Shown here in pieces: positions 7,187 through 16,399 of a stretch of 64,000 nt of DNA. The notes below the pieces were generated by a model. It was not told where the DNA came from, ran no database searches, and worked only from the letters and a program-made list of their open reading frames with translations. The position numbers were made by a program, and so were the translations under genes. Position 1 is the first letter of the stretch; every line of letters starts with the position of its first letter. Source of the DNA: an uncultured Chryseobacterium sp. Lineage in GTDB: Bacteria > Bacteroidota > Bacteroidia > Flavobacteriales > Weeksellaceae. The stretch lies in the NCBI GenBank assembly GCA_913776245.1, contig CAJYLO010000027.1, positions 1 to 64,000 of the forward strand. The letters are read 5' to 3'.

Positions 7187-9793
7187 TTACCTGTTTGTTA
7201 ATCTTGGCTGAATCAACTTCGCGACCGTAGAAGTCCAGCCAGTCTGATGCGATGCACCAACACCGCGGCCGTTGTCCCCATGAAAATACTCAAAGAACAT
7301 AATGTAATCTTTGAAATGCGGATCCTGGTTAAATTTCTCCACACCTCCATTGAAAGCCCGGTTGCCGTTTTCATCCTTCAGAAAGATTTTGCAAAGCCTG
7401 TTGCTGATGTCTTTGGAAACGTCCTCAAGATTCTTCTGTTCACCGCTGCCTTTAGGATATTCAATTGTAAACGCATCACCGAAAAAGAAATGGAAACGCT
7501 GCAGGCTTTCTACTATCAGGAAATTGATAGGAAACCAAATCGGTCCGCGCCAGTTGCTATTGCCGCCAAACATCCGGCTGTCACTTTCTGCTGGCGTGTA
7601 ATACACTATGTGTTCCTGGTCGTGAACGGTAAATCGGAACGGATTTTCTTCATAAACCTTGGACATCGCACGGATTCCGTAATCACTTAGAAACTCAGCC
7701 TCGTCAACAAGCCTGGTCAGCACTTTTGTCAATCGTGTTTTTCGTAAAATACTTAATAAGTGTTTATTGCCTTCGCCTTCTACATACCATTGTGAAACAA
7801 GTTTGGTGAGGTCTTGCTTGTTTTTCAGGATCCATTCCATTCGTTTTTTGAATTCCGGAAGTTTTTCTAACAAACTATGTTCTACCACTTCTACGGCAAA
7901 CATCGGGATCAATCCCACAATGCTTCTCAGGCGCAGGTTTACGCTGTCTCCGTTAGATAGCTGAAGAAGATCATAAAAGAAGCCGTCTTCTTCATTCCAG
8001 AGCCCCTGTTTTCCATCACCAATATTTTCCATTGCTTCGGCGATATAGAGATAATGTTCAAAAAACTTGATGGCCATATCTTCGTACACCGGGTTATAAG
8101 TAGCCAACTCCATTGCCATTCGCATCATATTCAGCGCGTACATTGCCATCCAGCTGGTTCCGTCTGCCTGCTCCAGATGTTCGCCGTCATTCAGTTCCAT
8201 ATTTCTATCGAAAGCGCCAATGTTATCAAGGCCAAGGAATCCGCCGCCGAAAATGTTGTTGCCATTGTAATCCTTCCGGTTAACCCACCAGGTGAAATTC
8301 AGTAATAATTTCTGGAAAACTCTTTCAAGAAAAGCTAAATCCGGTTTACCGTTATTCTTTTCATCGATTTTAAAAACCCGGAACGTTGCCCATGCGTGAA
8401 CCGGCGGATTAACATCATCAAAATTCCATTCGTACGCCGGCATCTGCCCGTTGGGATGCATATACCATTCTTTTGTCAGTGTAATGAGCTGATTTTTTGC
8501 AAACTCCGAATCAATCACACTGAAACTTACACAATGAAATGCCAGATCCCAGGTTGCATACCAGGGATATTCCCATTTATCCGGCATTGAAATGATATCT
8601 TTATTATGCAGATGAGACCAATCCGCATTCCTCACAAAACCTTTTCGCTGTACAGGGAAATTTGGGTCGCCTTTCAGCCATTTTCCAACATTGTAATGGT
8701 AAAATTGCTTATTCCAGAGTAAACCGGCAAATGCCTGTCGCTGTACATTCTTTTCATCATCATTTTCAATATCTTTTTGGATCTCACTATAGAAATCATC
8801 AGCTTCCTGTTGTCTTCTCGCCAATATTTCCTCAAAATCCCAAAATGCATCATCCATAATATGCGGGCTGAGGCGAAATTCAAAAACCTTATTGCTATTT
8901 GCCTCTACAGTTTCTTCACAATGAAACGCCGCTTTTGTTCCGCTTTTAGAAGGATTTACCGTATCAAGCCCTTTGGTGATATACTGATTGATGCCGTCTT
9001 TGAAAAAACCATCTTGCTTCGGAAGATTGAATAACCTGGAACGGTTGGTTTCATTGTCGCAGAACAGCGCTTCATTATTTTTATTTCTGGAATAGAGTTT
9101 CTGGATGCTCAGGCTGTTATGATGAACATCAATCTCGCCGTTTTTTGAAAATCCAAGCTGTGCTTTGTAATCATTATAACCCCATATCCAGTTATTTCTG
9201 TACCAAATGGTTGGCAAAACTACAATCGGTGCTGGTTTATTGCTTCTGTTATGAACATCAATTCTGATTAAAAAATCGTCCTCGCCAGCTTTGGCATATT
9301 CTATAAAAATGTCAAAATATTCATCATTATCAAAAATTCCGGTGTCGAAAATCTCATATTCCGGTTCATTTTTGGTGCGTTGGGCATTGGTATTGATGAG
9401 GTCTTCATACGGAAATGCATTGATTGGGTATTTGTAAACCATCTTCATATAACTATGAGAAGGCGTATTGTCCAGATAATAAAAGATTTCCTTAATATCT
9501 TCCCCGTGATTGCCCTGGTAATTGCTCAGTCCGAAAAAACGTTCCTTTACCCTGCAGTCATTTTTATTCCAGAAAGAAAGCGCAAAGCACAGCTGCTGTT
9601 TCTCATCTGATATTCCTGCGATGCCTTCCTCCGCCCAGCGATAGGCCCAGGCTTCTGCTGTATCGTGGCCTGTAAATCCCCACGCATCACCATTGGTACT
9701 GTAATCTTCGCGCACATTTCCCCACTGGCGGTGGCTTACGTAAGGTCCCCACTTTTTCCAGTGCGGGTTTTTCAGTTTTTCAGCTTCATTCAT
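7187..9793 (-). CDS. GH63-family glucosidase (MGH1-like)
   Basis: An 868-residue protein with no signal peptide, so probably cytoplasmic. It matches the bacterial glycoside hydrolase 63 / MGH1-like glucosidase family. The N-terminal beta domain begins WGPYVSHRQWGNVRED; the (alpha/alpha)6 domain from about residue 380 includes WYATWDLAFH and WEYPWYATWD (first acidic position) and the C-terminal NWRGPIWFPIN and HQTGWTSTVAKLI motifs. These enzymes hydrolyse alpha-glucosidic links, some acting on glucosyl- or mannosyl-glycerate or on short alpha-glucans. The glucose-dehydrogenase-like SDR gene lies upstream on the same strand, which fits oxidation of released glucose, an inference. The 396-nt gap between them carries a dispersed repeat. 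Confidence 0.88.
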   Translation of the reverse strand: MNEAEKLKNPHWKKWGPYVSHRQWGNVREDYSTNGDAWGFTGHDTAEAWAYRWAEEGIAGISDEKQQLCFALSFWNKNDCRVKERFFGLSNYQGNHGEDIKEIFYYLDNTPSHSYMKMVYKYPINAFPYEDLINTNAQRTKNEPEYEIFDTGIFDNDEYFDIFIEYAKAGEDDFLIRIDVHNRSNKPAPIVVLPTIWYRNNWIWGYNDYKAQLGFSKNGEIDVHHNSLSIQKLYSRNKNNEALFCDNETNRSRLFNLPKQDGFFKDGINQYITKGLDTVNPSKSGTKAAFHCEETVEANSNKVFEFRLSPHIMDDAFWDFEEILARRQQEADDFYSEIQKDIENDDEKNVQRQAFAGLLWNKQFYHYNVGKWLKGDPNFPVQRKGFVRNADWSHLHNKDIISMPDKWEYPWYATWDLAFHCVSFSVIDSEFAKNQLITLTKEWYMHPNGQMPAYEWNFDDVNPPVHAWATFRVFKIDEKNNGKPDLAFLERVFQKLLLNFTWWVNRKDYNGNNIFGGGFLGLDNIGAFDRNMELNDGEHLEQADGTSWMAMYALNMMRMAMELATYNPVYEDMAIKFFEHYLYIAEAMENIGDGKQGLWNEEDGFFYDLLQLSNGDSVNLRLRSIVGLIPMFAVEVVEHSLLEKLPEFKKRMEWILKNKQDLTKLVSQWYVEGEGNKHLLSILRKTRLTKVLTRLVDEAEFLSDYGIRAMSKVYEENPFRFTVHDQEHIVYYTPAESDSRMFGGNSNWRGPIWFPINFLIVESLQRFHFFFGDAFTIEYPKGSGEQKNLEDVSKDISNRLCKIFLKDENGNRAFNGGVEKFNQDPHFKDYIMFFEYFHGDNGRGVGASHQTGWTSTVAKLIQPRLTNR

Positions 9794-9865
9794 ACTTTTA
9801 AATTGTAATTAATCACTCGTGTTTTACGGAGCAGAAGTTTCAGTTTTGTTCTAAGTTTTAAACTC

Positions 9866-9970
9866 GCTGTCCGCTGTATCTTTTTCCTCCCGAACAAACC
9901 TCACAGGTTTTAAAAAAACCTGTGAGGTTTACCATCCGGAAAAAGGATGCCGCTTCCATCGGGGCTATGC
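9866..9970. repeat. Dispersed ~100-bp hairpin repeat, copy 1
   Basis: The element runs from a GCTGTCCGCTGTATC motif, through a long perfect hairpin (AACCTCACAGG / CCTGTGAGGTT, 9896-9930), to GGATGCCGCTTCCATCGGGG. Copy 2 lies at 15176-15273 with the same order of parts. The rest of the 9794-10189 gap is AT-rich and holds no gene that I can support. Confidence 0.85.
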
Positions 9971-10189
9971 TGAGGTTTTTAACTTCTTTCAACAGATAAA
10001 TGATAGTTAATAATTGATAAATAATAATTAAAGAAATCAGTTACAAAACTATTTTCAAAATTACCGTTCACTTAAAAAAACGCTCATCGATTCCTTTGTT
10101 TTCTTAAAAATTCTTCGGCCTACAAAATCTTTGCGTTTAAAAACCCACAGCGAATTAATCATTTATCACTTATCATTCATCATTTATAA

Positions 10190-10996
10190 TTACCCGTTGT
10201 CCGCAAAACTCTCCAGCGTTGTCATTCCGCCATCCACATAGATGCTGGCTCCGGTAATATAATCCGAATAATCACTCGCCAAAAATACGGCTAAATTTCC
10301 AATATCTTCCGGTTGCCCGATTCTGTCATACGGAATCAGAGTCATCAATGCATCCAGAGATTTTTTGTTATCCCAGGCCGATTTATTGATTGGCGTTTGG
10401 ATAGCGCCCGGGCAGATATTATTGACCCGGATTTTCTGTTTTCCATATTCCTGAGCCAGGGTTTGCATCAGCATTCTCAGCGCACCTTTGCTGGAAGCAT
10501 AATTGGCGTGTCCGGCCCACGGAATCGTTTCATGAACACTGCTGATATTGATGATTTTTCCCAGCGCTTTGGATTTGTCCGTCATTCCGCGTTTTAAAAA
10601 TTCTTTAATGGCTTCTCGGGAACATAGAAATTGCCCGGTCAGATTAACATCGATCACTTTTTGCCATTGAGCCAAAGTCATCTCGGTAAAAGGCGCATCT
10701 TGCTGCAAACCAGCATTGTTAATAAGAATATCTACAGTTCCGTATTTATCAATTGTTGTTTGGAACATCCCTAAAACCTGGTCTTCTTTGCTCACATCAC
10801 ATTGAATGATGAAACCTTCGCCACCATTATCACTAATGATTTTCAGCGTTTCCTCAGCTTCAGCCCGGGAATGTTCTGATGAGTGGTTAACGATTACGAT
10901 TGCGCCGGATTTTGCCAGGCTGATGGCGATGCCTTTTCCGATTCCGCTGCTGGAACCTGTGACAATTGCCACTTGTTTATTCAGATTAATGTCCAT
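10190..10996 (-). CDS. Short-chain dehydrogenase, glucose 1-dehydrogenase-like
   Basis: A 268-residue classical SDR. It shows the NAD(P)-binding TGSSSGIGKG motif (about residues 14-23), NNAG near residue 92, the catalytic Ser in ISSVHE, YASSK (Tyr and Lys near residues 171-175) and the PGAIQTPIN loop. Overall it is closest to bacterial glucose 1-dehydrogenases, with the YVDGGMT C-terminal motif. It is transcribed in the same direction as the GH63 glucosidase. Its start lies 110 bp from the divergent promoter of the SAM riboswitch. The substrate is inferred from family resemblance and context; another sugar or polyol cannot be excluded. Confidence 0.85.
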   Translation of the reverse strand: MDINLNKQVAIVTGSSSGIGKGIAISLAKSGAIVIVNHSSEHSRAEAEETLKIISDNGGEGFIIQCDVSKEDQVLGMFQTTIDKYGTVDILINNAGLQQDAPFTEMTLAQWQKVIDVNLTGQFLCSREAIKEFLKRGMTDKSKALGKIINISSVHETIPWAGHANYASSKGALRMLMQTLAQEYGKQKIRVNNICPGAIQTPINKSAWDNKKSLDALMTLIPYDRIGQPEDIGNLAVFLASDYSDYITGASIYVDGGMTTLESFADNG

Positions 10997-11106
10997 AGTT
11001 TATTTTTTTATGATTTTTGGTAAGCAAATACTGTACACAATTGCTGTTATAAATTTCTTAAAATTGATTGTTAATAAAAAATTTATACTGACTTTTTTCA
11101 GTTTAT

Positions 11107-11138
11107 TTGGAACAACAACAATTTGTTATATATCTTTG
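11107..11138 (+). promoter_or_regulatory. Promoter of the SAM-riboswitch/met transcript
   Basis: TTG (11107-11109), a 21-nt spacer, then TATCTTTG (11131-11138) match the Bacteroidota primary sigma consensus. The predicted start near 11145 places the complete riboswitch in the 5' leader. Confidence 0.75.
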
Positions 11139-11170
11139 CAGCCAGATTTGTTCATTTACATATTGAAAAT

Positions 11171-11274
11171 GTTATCGAGAAAGGTGGAGAGATTAGACTC
11201 TGTGAAACCTTGGCAACCCTTCGGCAACGAAGAAGGTGCTAAATTCTATCCCGAGGTTTTCGGGAAAAGATAAC
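11171..11274 (+). promoter_or_regulatory. SAM-I (S-box) riboswitch
   Basis: P1 is closed by GTTATC (11171) and GATAAC (ending 11274). Inside are the conserved GAGAAAGGTGGAGAGA, GTGAAACCTTGGCAACC, a TTCGGCAACGAA hairpin, and AAGGTGCTAAATTC, all in S-box order. This aptamer senses S-adenosylmethionine and shuts off methionine genes. It precedes metX by 57 nt. The expression platform is unclear: a short CTACA/TGTAG stem followed by a T-rich run at 11290-11320 could be a weak terminator. Confidence 0.93.
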
Positions 11275-11331
11275 CAAAACATTCATTCTACAATTCTCTG
11301 TAGCATTTTCAATTTTTTTATCAGACAAAAA

Positions 11332-12273
11332 TTGGAAGACAAGCTACAACATATCAACATTCAACATTTCGAAACTCACAACGGAAAAGTTTTCGATATT
11401 CCATTAAGCTATCAGCTTTTTGGAAAAGAAATGCATTCCGCGCCAATTATTTTGATTAACCACGCTTTGACAGGCAACTCGGATGTTGCCGGCGAAAATG
11501 GTTGGTGGAAATCTTTAGTTGGAGCAGGCAAAGTCATTGACGCCAATCGATTCACGGTTATTTGTTTCAATATTCCAGGCAATGGTTTCGACGGATTTTT
11601 CATTGATAATTACGAAGATTTTACAGTTCAGGATGTTGCAAAAATTTTTCTTCAAGGATTGGAAAAACTTAAAATAGAAAAACTATTTGCCTTAGTTGGA
11701 GGTTCAATCGGAGGTTCAATCGGTTGGGAAATGCTGAGTTTAGAAAATGATTTAGCCGAAAAATTCATTCCAATTGCAACAGATTTCAAAACATCGGATT
11801 GGCTGCACTCTCAATGTCTGGTTCAGAAATTTTTATTAGAATCAGAAGAACAACCTCTCGAAAAAGCCAGAGTTCACGCAATGTTGTGTTACAGAACACC
11901 AGAATCGCTTAACTCCAGATTCAACCGGGAAATCGATTCTGATAAGCAAATTCTGAAGTCGCACGACTGGCTGAACTTCCACGGAAAAAGATTAAACGAA
12001 AGATTTAGTTTAAAGGCATACAAGCTCGTCAATCATCTGTTGATGAACATTAATGGAGAAGAAAATGAACTGGAAAATATCAGCTCAGAAATCCATTTAA
12101 TTTCAGTTGATTCAGATCTTTTTTATCCGGCTTTTGAGATCAAAAATACGTACCAATTTTTACAAAATAAAAACAAAAACGTTCAGTACCACGAAATAAA
12201 ATCCATTCACGGGCACGATGCTTTCCTCATGGAATATGAACAACTGAACACCATTTTAAAACCTATTTTTTGA
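11332..12273 (+). CDS. metX: Homoserine O-acetyltransferase family protein MetX
   Basis: A 313-residue alpha/beta-hydrolase-fold acyltransferase that activates homoserine for sulfhydrylation. The nucleophile elbow is GGSIGG (Ser near residue 120), the oxyanion region is NHALTGNSD, the catalytic Asp is in SVDSDLF and the His in HGHDAF. The only in-frame starts upstream of these are a GTG at 11236, which lies inside the riboswitch aptamer, and the TTG at 11332, which gives EDKLQHINIQHFET as N-terminus; I prefer the TTG. At 313 residues it is slightly shorter than many MetX proteins. Acetyl versus succinyl specificity cannot be read reliably. The next gene starts 4 bp after the stop, and the SAM-I riboswitch upstream controls it. 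Confidence 0.88.
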   Translation: MEDKLQHINIQHFETHNGKVFDIPLSYQLFGKEMHSAPIILINHALTGNSDVAGENGWWKSLVGAGKVIDANRFTVICFNIPGNGFDGFFIDNYEDFTVQDVAKIFLQGLEKLKIEKLFALVGGSIGGSIGWEMLSLENDLAEKFIPIATDFKTSDWLHSQCLVQKFLLESEEQPLEKARVHAMLCYRTPESLNSRFNREIDSDKQILKSHDWLNFHGKRLNERFSLKAYKLVNHLLMNINGEENELENISSEIHLISVDSDLFYPAFEIKNTYQFLQNKNKNVQYHEIKSIHGHDAFLMEYEQLNTILKPIF

Positions 12274-12277
12274 ACAG

Positions 12278-13816
12278 ATGACAGATAAGAACACAATAAA
12301 TATTTATAGAAATAAGGCTTTAGTGAATTTCGAAGGAAAAGATTTTCTTGGACAGATCGGTGTAGATTCTCGTATTTTTAATGCTCTGAATGGCGGCGGA
12401 ATCAGCGTTGGCGTAATTTCCCAGCAAGCCATAGAAAACGGAATTTCAGTTTTGGTGGATGAAGGTGATGCTCAGGATGCGGTTAGTTTTTTGAGCAAAG
12501 AATTCAAAAAAGAAAAAGCAGAAGGTCACGTCAGCAATATTTACAGCATCGAAAACCTGAGTGTAATTGGTTTTGTTTCGGATAATTATAACAAAATTTT
12601 ATCAGAACTTCAGAGAAATAAAATTTTCCCTTTATTATTAAGCCAAATCGCTTCGGCCGGAAGAGTAAATATCGTTGTTACCGGAAATCAAACCGAAATC
12701 ACAAAGAATATCATCGAAACCGAAATCTACGGAAAACCAAAAACCGTTCATCTCGCTTTGATTGGTCACGGCAATGTTGGCGGAACTTTGGTGGAGCAGA
12801 TTCTGGATTCGGCTCATGATATTCTGAATCGTAAAAGGGTGGATCTGAAGATCGTGGCCATCGCCAATTCCAGAAAAATTGCCTTCAATAAAGCTGGTTT
12901 TGGGAGTGATTGGAGACAAAAAATCAAATATTCCCAGACAGAATCTAGTGTACAATCCTTAGTAGATTTCACAAAAGAACATCATCTGGAAAATCTGGTG
13001 ATGGTGGATAATACGGCGAGTAGAGATTTTGTGAAAAATTATCCAACCTTTGTGGAGAATGGTTTTGATGTCGTAGGTTCCAACAAAATCTACAACACAT
13101 TACCGATTGCAGAATACCGGAATTTCAGAAAATTATTAGAAAAAAATAAGAAAAAATACCTCTACGAAACCAATGTTGGAGCGGGTTTACCATTAATTGA
13201 TACCATAAAACTTCTGCATCTCTCAGGCGAGAATATCACGAGAATCAAAGGTGTTTTCTCGGGAACCTTGAGTTATGTTTTCAATAATTTTTCGCTTCGT
13301 AATGATAAATTCTCGGTCATCATCAACGAAGCTTTGGAAAAAGGTTATACAGAACCGGATCCGCGCGAAGATTTATCCGGAAATGATGTCGCTAGAAAGC
13401 TTTTGATTTTAGCAAGAGAACTGGATTTAATTAATGAATTTGATGATATCAACATTCAGAATCTGGTGCCGGAAAGTTTACTCTCTGTTTCTAAAGAAGA
13501 ATTCCTTTCAAGATTGGAAGAATTGGATTCTGAATATCAGAACATCAAAGAAAACCAGAAATCTGACTACGTTTTAAGATATGTCGGCGATTTGCACGGC
13601 GATTTACAAAAAGACAAAGGCGAATTGGATGTCAAATTAATTTCTGTGCCGGCCAATTCGGCATTAGGACAACTAAAAGGCTCTGATTCTATTTTCGAAA
13701 TCTACACAGAAAGTTACGGCGAAAATCCAATCGTGATTATGGGAGCCGGAGCCGGAGCGAAAGTAACTGCCAGAGGCGTTTTCGGAGATATTTTAAGATT
13801 AAGCGAAACAAAATAA
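12278..13816 (+). CDS. Homoserine dehydrogenase with N-terminal ACT (aspartokinase-type regulatory) region
   Basis: A 512-residue protein that corresponds to the C-terminal part of bifunctional aspartokinase-homoserine dehydrogenase without the kinase catalytic domain. Residues 1-150 hold the tandem-ACT-like regulatory region (GGGISVGVISQQ, LLLSQIASAGRVNIVV). The Rossmann motif GHGNVGG is near residue 167, and the catalytic part includes VGSNKIYNT, NVGAGLP, FSGTLSYVF and the family segment EPDPREDLSGNDVARK. It makes homoserine, the substrate of MetX, whose gene ends 4 bp upstream; the pair is clearly one operon under the SAM riboswitch. The ACT region suggests amino-acid feedback, an inference. 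Confidence 0.9.
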   Translation: MTDKNTINIYRNKALVNFEGKDFLGQIGVDSRIFNALNGGGISVGVISQQAIENGISVLVDEGDAQDAVSFLSKEFKKEKAEGHVSNIYSIENLSVIGFVSDNYNKILSELQRNKIFPLLLSQIASAGRVNIVVTGNQTEITKNIIETEIYGKPKTVHLALIGHGNVGGTLVEQILDSAHDILNRKRVDLKIVAIANSRKIAFNKAGFGSDWRQKIKYSQTESSVQSLVDFTKEHHLENLVMVDNTASRDFVKNYPTFVENGFDVVGSNKIYNTLPIAEYRNFRKLLEKNKKKYLYETNVGAGLPLIDTIKLLHLSGENITRIKGVFSGTLSYVFNNFSLRNDKFSVIINEALEKGYTEPDPREDLSGNDVARKLLILARELDLINEFDDINIQNLVPESLLSVSKEEFLSRLEELDSEYQNIKENQKSDYVLRYVGDLHGDLQKDKGELDVKLISVPANSALGQLKGSDSIFEIYTESYGENPIVIMGAGAGAKVTARGVFGDILRLSETK

Positions 13817-13855
13817 AAGAATCAAGAGACAAGACTTAAGACAATAAGTTCAACG

Positions 13856-13899
13856 AATCCGAAGGATTCAATATCAGTAGCCGTAGGTGAAACCTATGG
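13856..13899. repeat. Twin short hairpins between the homoserine dehydrogenase and metZ-like genes
   Basis: AATCCGAAGGATT (13856-13868) and CCGTAGGTGAAACCTATGG (13881-13899) are two small stem-loops in the 129-nt gap. They look like a dispersed element. They may modulate readthrough from the upstream operon. Confidence 0.4.
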
Positions 13900-13945
13900 A
13901 AAACAAATAAAATCAACCTAGGCAAAAACCAAAGGAAAAAGAAAA

Positions 13946-15112
13946 ATGGAAAACCAAAATTTCGAAACTCAAGCCATCCGAACCCAAACCGAAAGAACTC
14001 AGTTTGATGAACATTCCACGCCGCTATATCTCACGTCAAGCTTTGTTTTTCAGGATGCGGAAGACATGCGTGCAAGTTTTGCGGAAGAAAAAGACAAGAA
14101 TCTTTACAGCCGTTTCAGCAACCCAAATGTTACAGAATTTGTAGATAAGATTGTGAAAATGGAAGGCGCAGAATCCGGCTACGCTTTTGCAACAGGAATG
14201 GCGGCAATTTATTCCACTTTTGCAACCTTGCTTGACGCGGGCGATCACATTGTGAGCTGTCAGTCAGTTTTCGGCTCCACACATACTTTGTTCACAAAAT
14301 ATTTTCCCAAATGGAATATTGAAACATCGTATTTCAAAGCAGAAGATGCTGAAAACGTAGAACAATACATCCAACCCAATACAAAAATATTGTACTTGGA
14401 GACACCAACCAATCCTGCAATTGAAGTTTTGGATTTGGAGTTTTTCGGACAGATTGCGAAAAAACATAATCTTATTTTCATTGTAGATAACTGTTTTGCA
14501 ACACCTTATTTGCAACAACCAATTAAATATGGAGCAGATATTGTGGTTCATTCAGCAACGAAATTGATTGATGGTCAAGGCCGCGTTTTGGGTGGAGTTG
14601 CCGTTGGAAAAGCAGATGTGATTCGTGAGATTTATTTGTTCGCAAGAAACACAGGTCCGGCGATGTCGCCGTTTAACGCTTGGGTTTTGAGCAAAAGCTT
14701 GGAAACTTTGGCGATTCGGGTAGAGAAACATTGTGAAAATGCGCTTAAAGTTGCCGATTTTCTGGAAAGTCATCCGAATGTGGAACGGGTAAAATATCCT
14801 TTCCTGAAATCTCATCCAAGCTACGAAATCGCTAAAAAGCAAATGAAATTAGGTGGAAATATTGTGGCTTTCGAAATTAAAGGCGGCATCGAAGGCGGCA
14901 GAGATTTCCTCAACAGAATTAAGATGTGTTCCCTCTCCGCTAACTTGGGCGATACAAGAACGATTGTCACGCATCCCGCTTCTACAACGCATTCCAAGCT
15001 TTCTGACGAGGAGAGAAACGAGGTTGGAATAACCGCCGGATTGGTGCGTTGCTCTGTCGGATTGGAAAATATTGATGATATCATTAATGATTTGAAGCAA
15101 GCATTAGATTAA
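13946..15112 (+). CDS. metZ: O-acyl-L-homoserine sulfhydrylase (MetZ/MetY-type PLP enzyme)
   Basis: A 388-residue Cys/Met-metabolism PLP enzyme. The PLP lysine is in HSATKLIDGQGR (about residue 203), the cofactor-binding segment is YAFATGMAA near residue 73, and the family motif SLETLAIRVEKH lies near residue 250. Length and the absence of the long MetY insertions favour the MetZ type over the roughly 430-residue MetY type. With MetX encoded upstream it most likely converts the O-acyl-homoserine and sulfide to homocysteine. It is 129 bp downstream of the homoserine dehydrogenase gene and probably in the same riboswitch-controlled transcript. Cystathionine gamma-synthase activity is an alternative. 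Confidence 0.85.
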   Translation: MENQNFETQAIRTQTERTQFDEHSTPLYLTSSFVFQDAEDMRASFAEEKDKNLYSRFSNPNVTEFVDKIVKMEGAESGYAFATGMAAIYSTFATLLDAGDHIVSCQSVFGSTHTLFTKYFPKWNIETSYFKAEDAENVEQYIQPNTKILYLETPTNPAIEVLDLEFFGQIAKKHNLIFIVDNCFATPYLQQPIKYGADIVVHSATKLIDGQGRVLGGVAVGKADVIREIYLFARNTGPAMSPFNAWVLSKSLETLAIRVEKHCENALKVADFLESHPNVERVKYPFLKSHPSYEIAKKQMKLGGNIVAFEIKGGIEGGRDFLNRIKMCSLSANLGDTRTIVTHPASTTHSKLSDEERNEVGITAGLVRCSVGLENIDDIINDLKQALD

Positions 15113-15115
15113 TAT

Positions 15116-15133
15116 CCTGAGCAGAGTCGAAGG
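15116..15133 (+). repeat. Half copy of the 4968-5036 inverted repeat
   Basis: CCTGAGCAGAGTCGAAGGA immediately after the metZ-like gene matches one arm of the inverted repeat at 4968-5036 (CTGAGCGGAGTCGAAG) with one change. Only one arm is present here. Confidence 0.55.
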
Positions 15134-15175
15134 AAGGAGCAAGATGTTTGGATATTCTATTGAAGTTTGCAACCC

Positions 15176-15273
15176 GCTATCCACTATATCTTTTTTCCTT
15201 GCCGAACCTCACAGGTTTTAAAAACCTGTGAGGTTTCCTCCGCAAAAAAGGATGCCGTTCCTATCGGGGCTAT
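15176..15273. repeat. Dispersed ~100-bp hairpin repeat, copy 2
   Basis: Second copy of the element at 9866-9970: GCTATCCACTATATC, the AACCTCACAGG / CCTGTGAGGTT hairpin, then GGATGCCGTTCCTATCGGGG. It sits inside the met cluster, between the metZ-like gene and the first MetH gene, in the same orientation relative to the + strand as copy 1. Confidence 0.85.
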
Positions 15274-15318
15274 GTTGACGATTGATTTTTCGATCGACGA
15301 TAAAAATAAATTAAAAAA

Positions 15319-16341
15319 ATGAATAATTCAGAACAACTATACAACGCGCTGAAAAGCAGAATTCTCATCCTCGACGGTGCAATGGGAACAATGATTCAGC
15401 GTTACAATTTCACGGAAGAAGATTACCGCGGTGAGCGATTCAAAGACTGGAAATCTCCGCTCAAAGGAAATAATGATTTGCTGTCTTTGACTCAACCTGA
15501 GGCTATTGAAGAAATTCACAGAAAATATCTTTTAGCAGGTGCGGATATCATCGAAACCAATACATTTTCCGGAACTACCATTGCAATGGCGGATTATCAT
15601 ATGGAAAATTTGGTTTATGAACTTAATTACGAGTCCGCAAAAATCGCTCGTAAAGTCTGTGACGAATTCACTGCTCAAAATCTTGATAAGCCAAGATTTG
15701 TAGCAGGCTCTATCGGCCCAACCAATAGAACGGCAAGTTTAAGTCCGGATGTGAATGACCCAGGTTACAGAGCGATTACTTTTGATGAACTTAGAATTGC
15801 ATATAAACAACAGTCAGAAGCTTTGTTGGACGGCGGTTCTGACATTCTTTTGGTTGAAACAATCTTTGACACTTTGAATGCAAAAGCGGCATTGTTTGCA
15901 ATTGCTGAAATCCGGGAAGAAAGAAATATCACCATTCCGATCATGGTTTCCGGAACGATTACCGATGCTTCCGGAAGAACGTTGAGCGGCCAGACAGCGG
16001 ATGCATTTTTGATTTCCGTGTCTCATATGGATTTGATAAGTGTTGGTTTCAATTGCGCTTTAGGTGCAAAACAATTGACGCCGTATTTAGAAATTCTGGC
16101 TAATCACACCGATTTTGGAATTTCCGCATATCCCAACGCCGGCTTACCGAATGCTTTCGGTCAATACGACGAAACGGCTGAGCAAATGTCAAATCAGGTC
16201 GAAGAATATTTGGAAAAAGGATTAATTAATATTATCGGAGGTTGTTGCGGAACAACACCGGAACATATCAAAGCCATTGCTGATTTGGCAAAACATTACA
16301 AACCGAGAAAAATTAATCAATCTGACAATCTAACAGTATAA
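15319..16341 (+). CDS. Homocysteine S-methyltransferase domain of split MetH
   Basis: A 340-residue protein equal to the first module of cobalamin-dependent methionine synthase: the Zn/homocysteine-binding barrel. DGAMGTMIQ lies near residue 19, NTFSGT near residue 83, and the zinc-binding cysteines are in GFNCALG and [10 protein letters not shown] (about residue 308). The protein stops where the pterin-binding module of a full MetH would begin; the next gene supplies that and all further modules. This two-gene arrangement is known in Bacteroidota. The two products must act together, since neither is complete for the methyl-transfer cycle. Confidence 0.92.
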   Translation: MNNSEQLYNALKSRILILDGAMGTMIQRYNFTEEDYRGERFKDWKSPLKGNNDLLSLTQPEAIEEIHRKYLLAGADIIETNTFSGTTIAMADYHMENLVYELNYESAKIARKVCDEFTAQNLDKPRFVAGSIGPTNRTASLSPDVNDPGYRAITFDELRIAYKQQSEALLDGGSDILLVETIFDTLNAKAALFAIAEIREERNITIPIMVSGTITDASGRTLSGQTADAFLISVSHMDLISVGFNCALGAKQLTPYLEILANHTDFGISAYPNAGLPNAFGQYDETAEQMSNQVEEYLEKGLINIIGGCCGTTPEHIKAIADLAKHYKPRKINQSDNLTV

Positions 16342-16399
16342 CAATTAACCGATATAGGCTATTGTTACATTGTTAGATTTTTTAATTGTTAAATTGAAA

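Noticed and set aside
7247..9610. Plus-strand frames of 60-147 codons opposite the GH63 gene
   Set aside because: They lie wholly antisense to a strongly conserved glycosidase, have no promoter or family match, and show unlikely composition. They are shadows.
9794..10189. Transposon or IS remnant in the GH63-SDR gap
   Set aside because: Only the hairpin repeat is present; no transposase fragment in any frame.
11236..11331. GTG start of metX at 11236
   Set aside because: It lies inside the riboswitch aptamer, and the extra residues are not like MetX N-termini.
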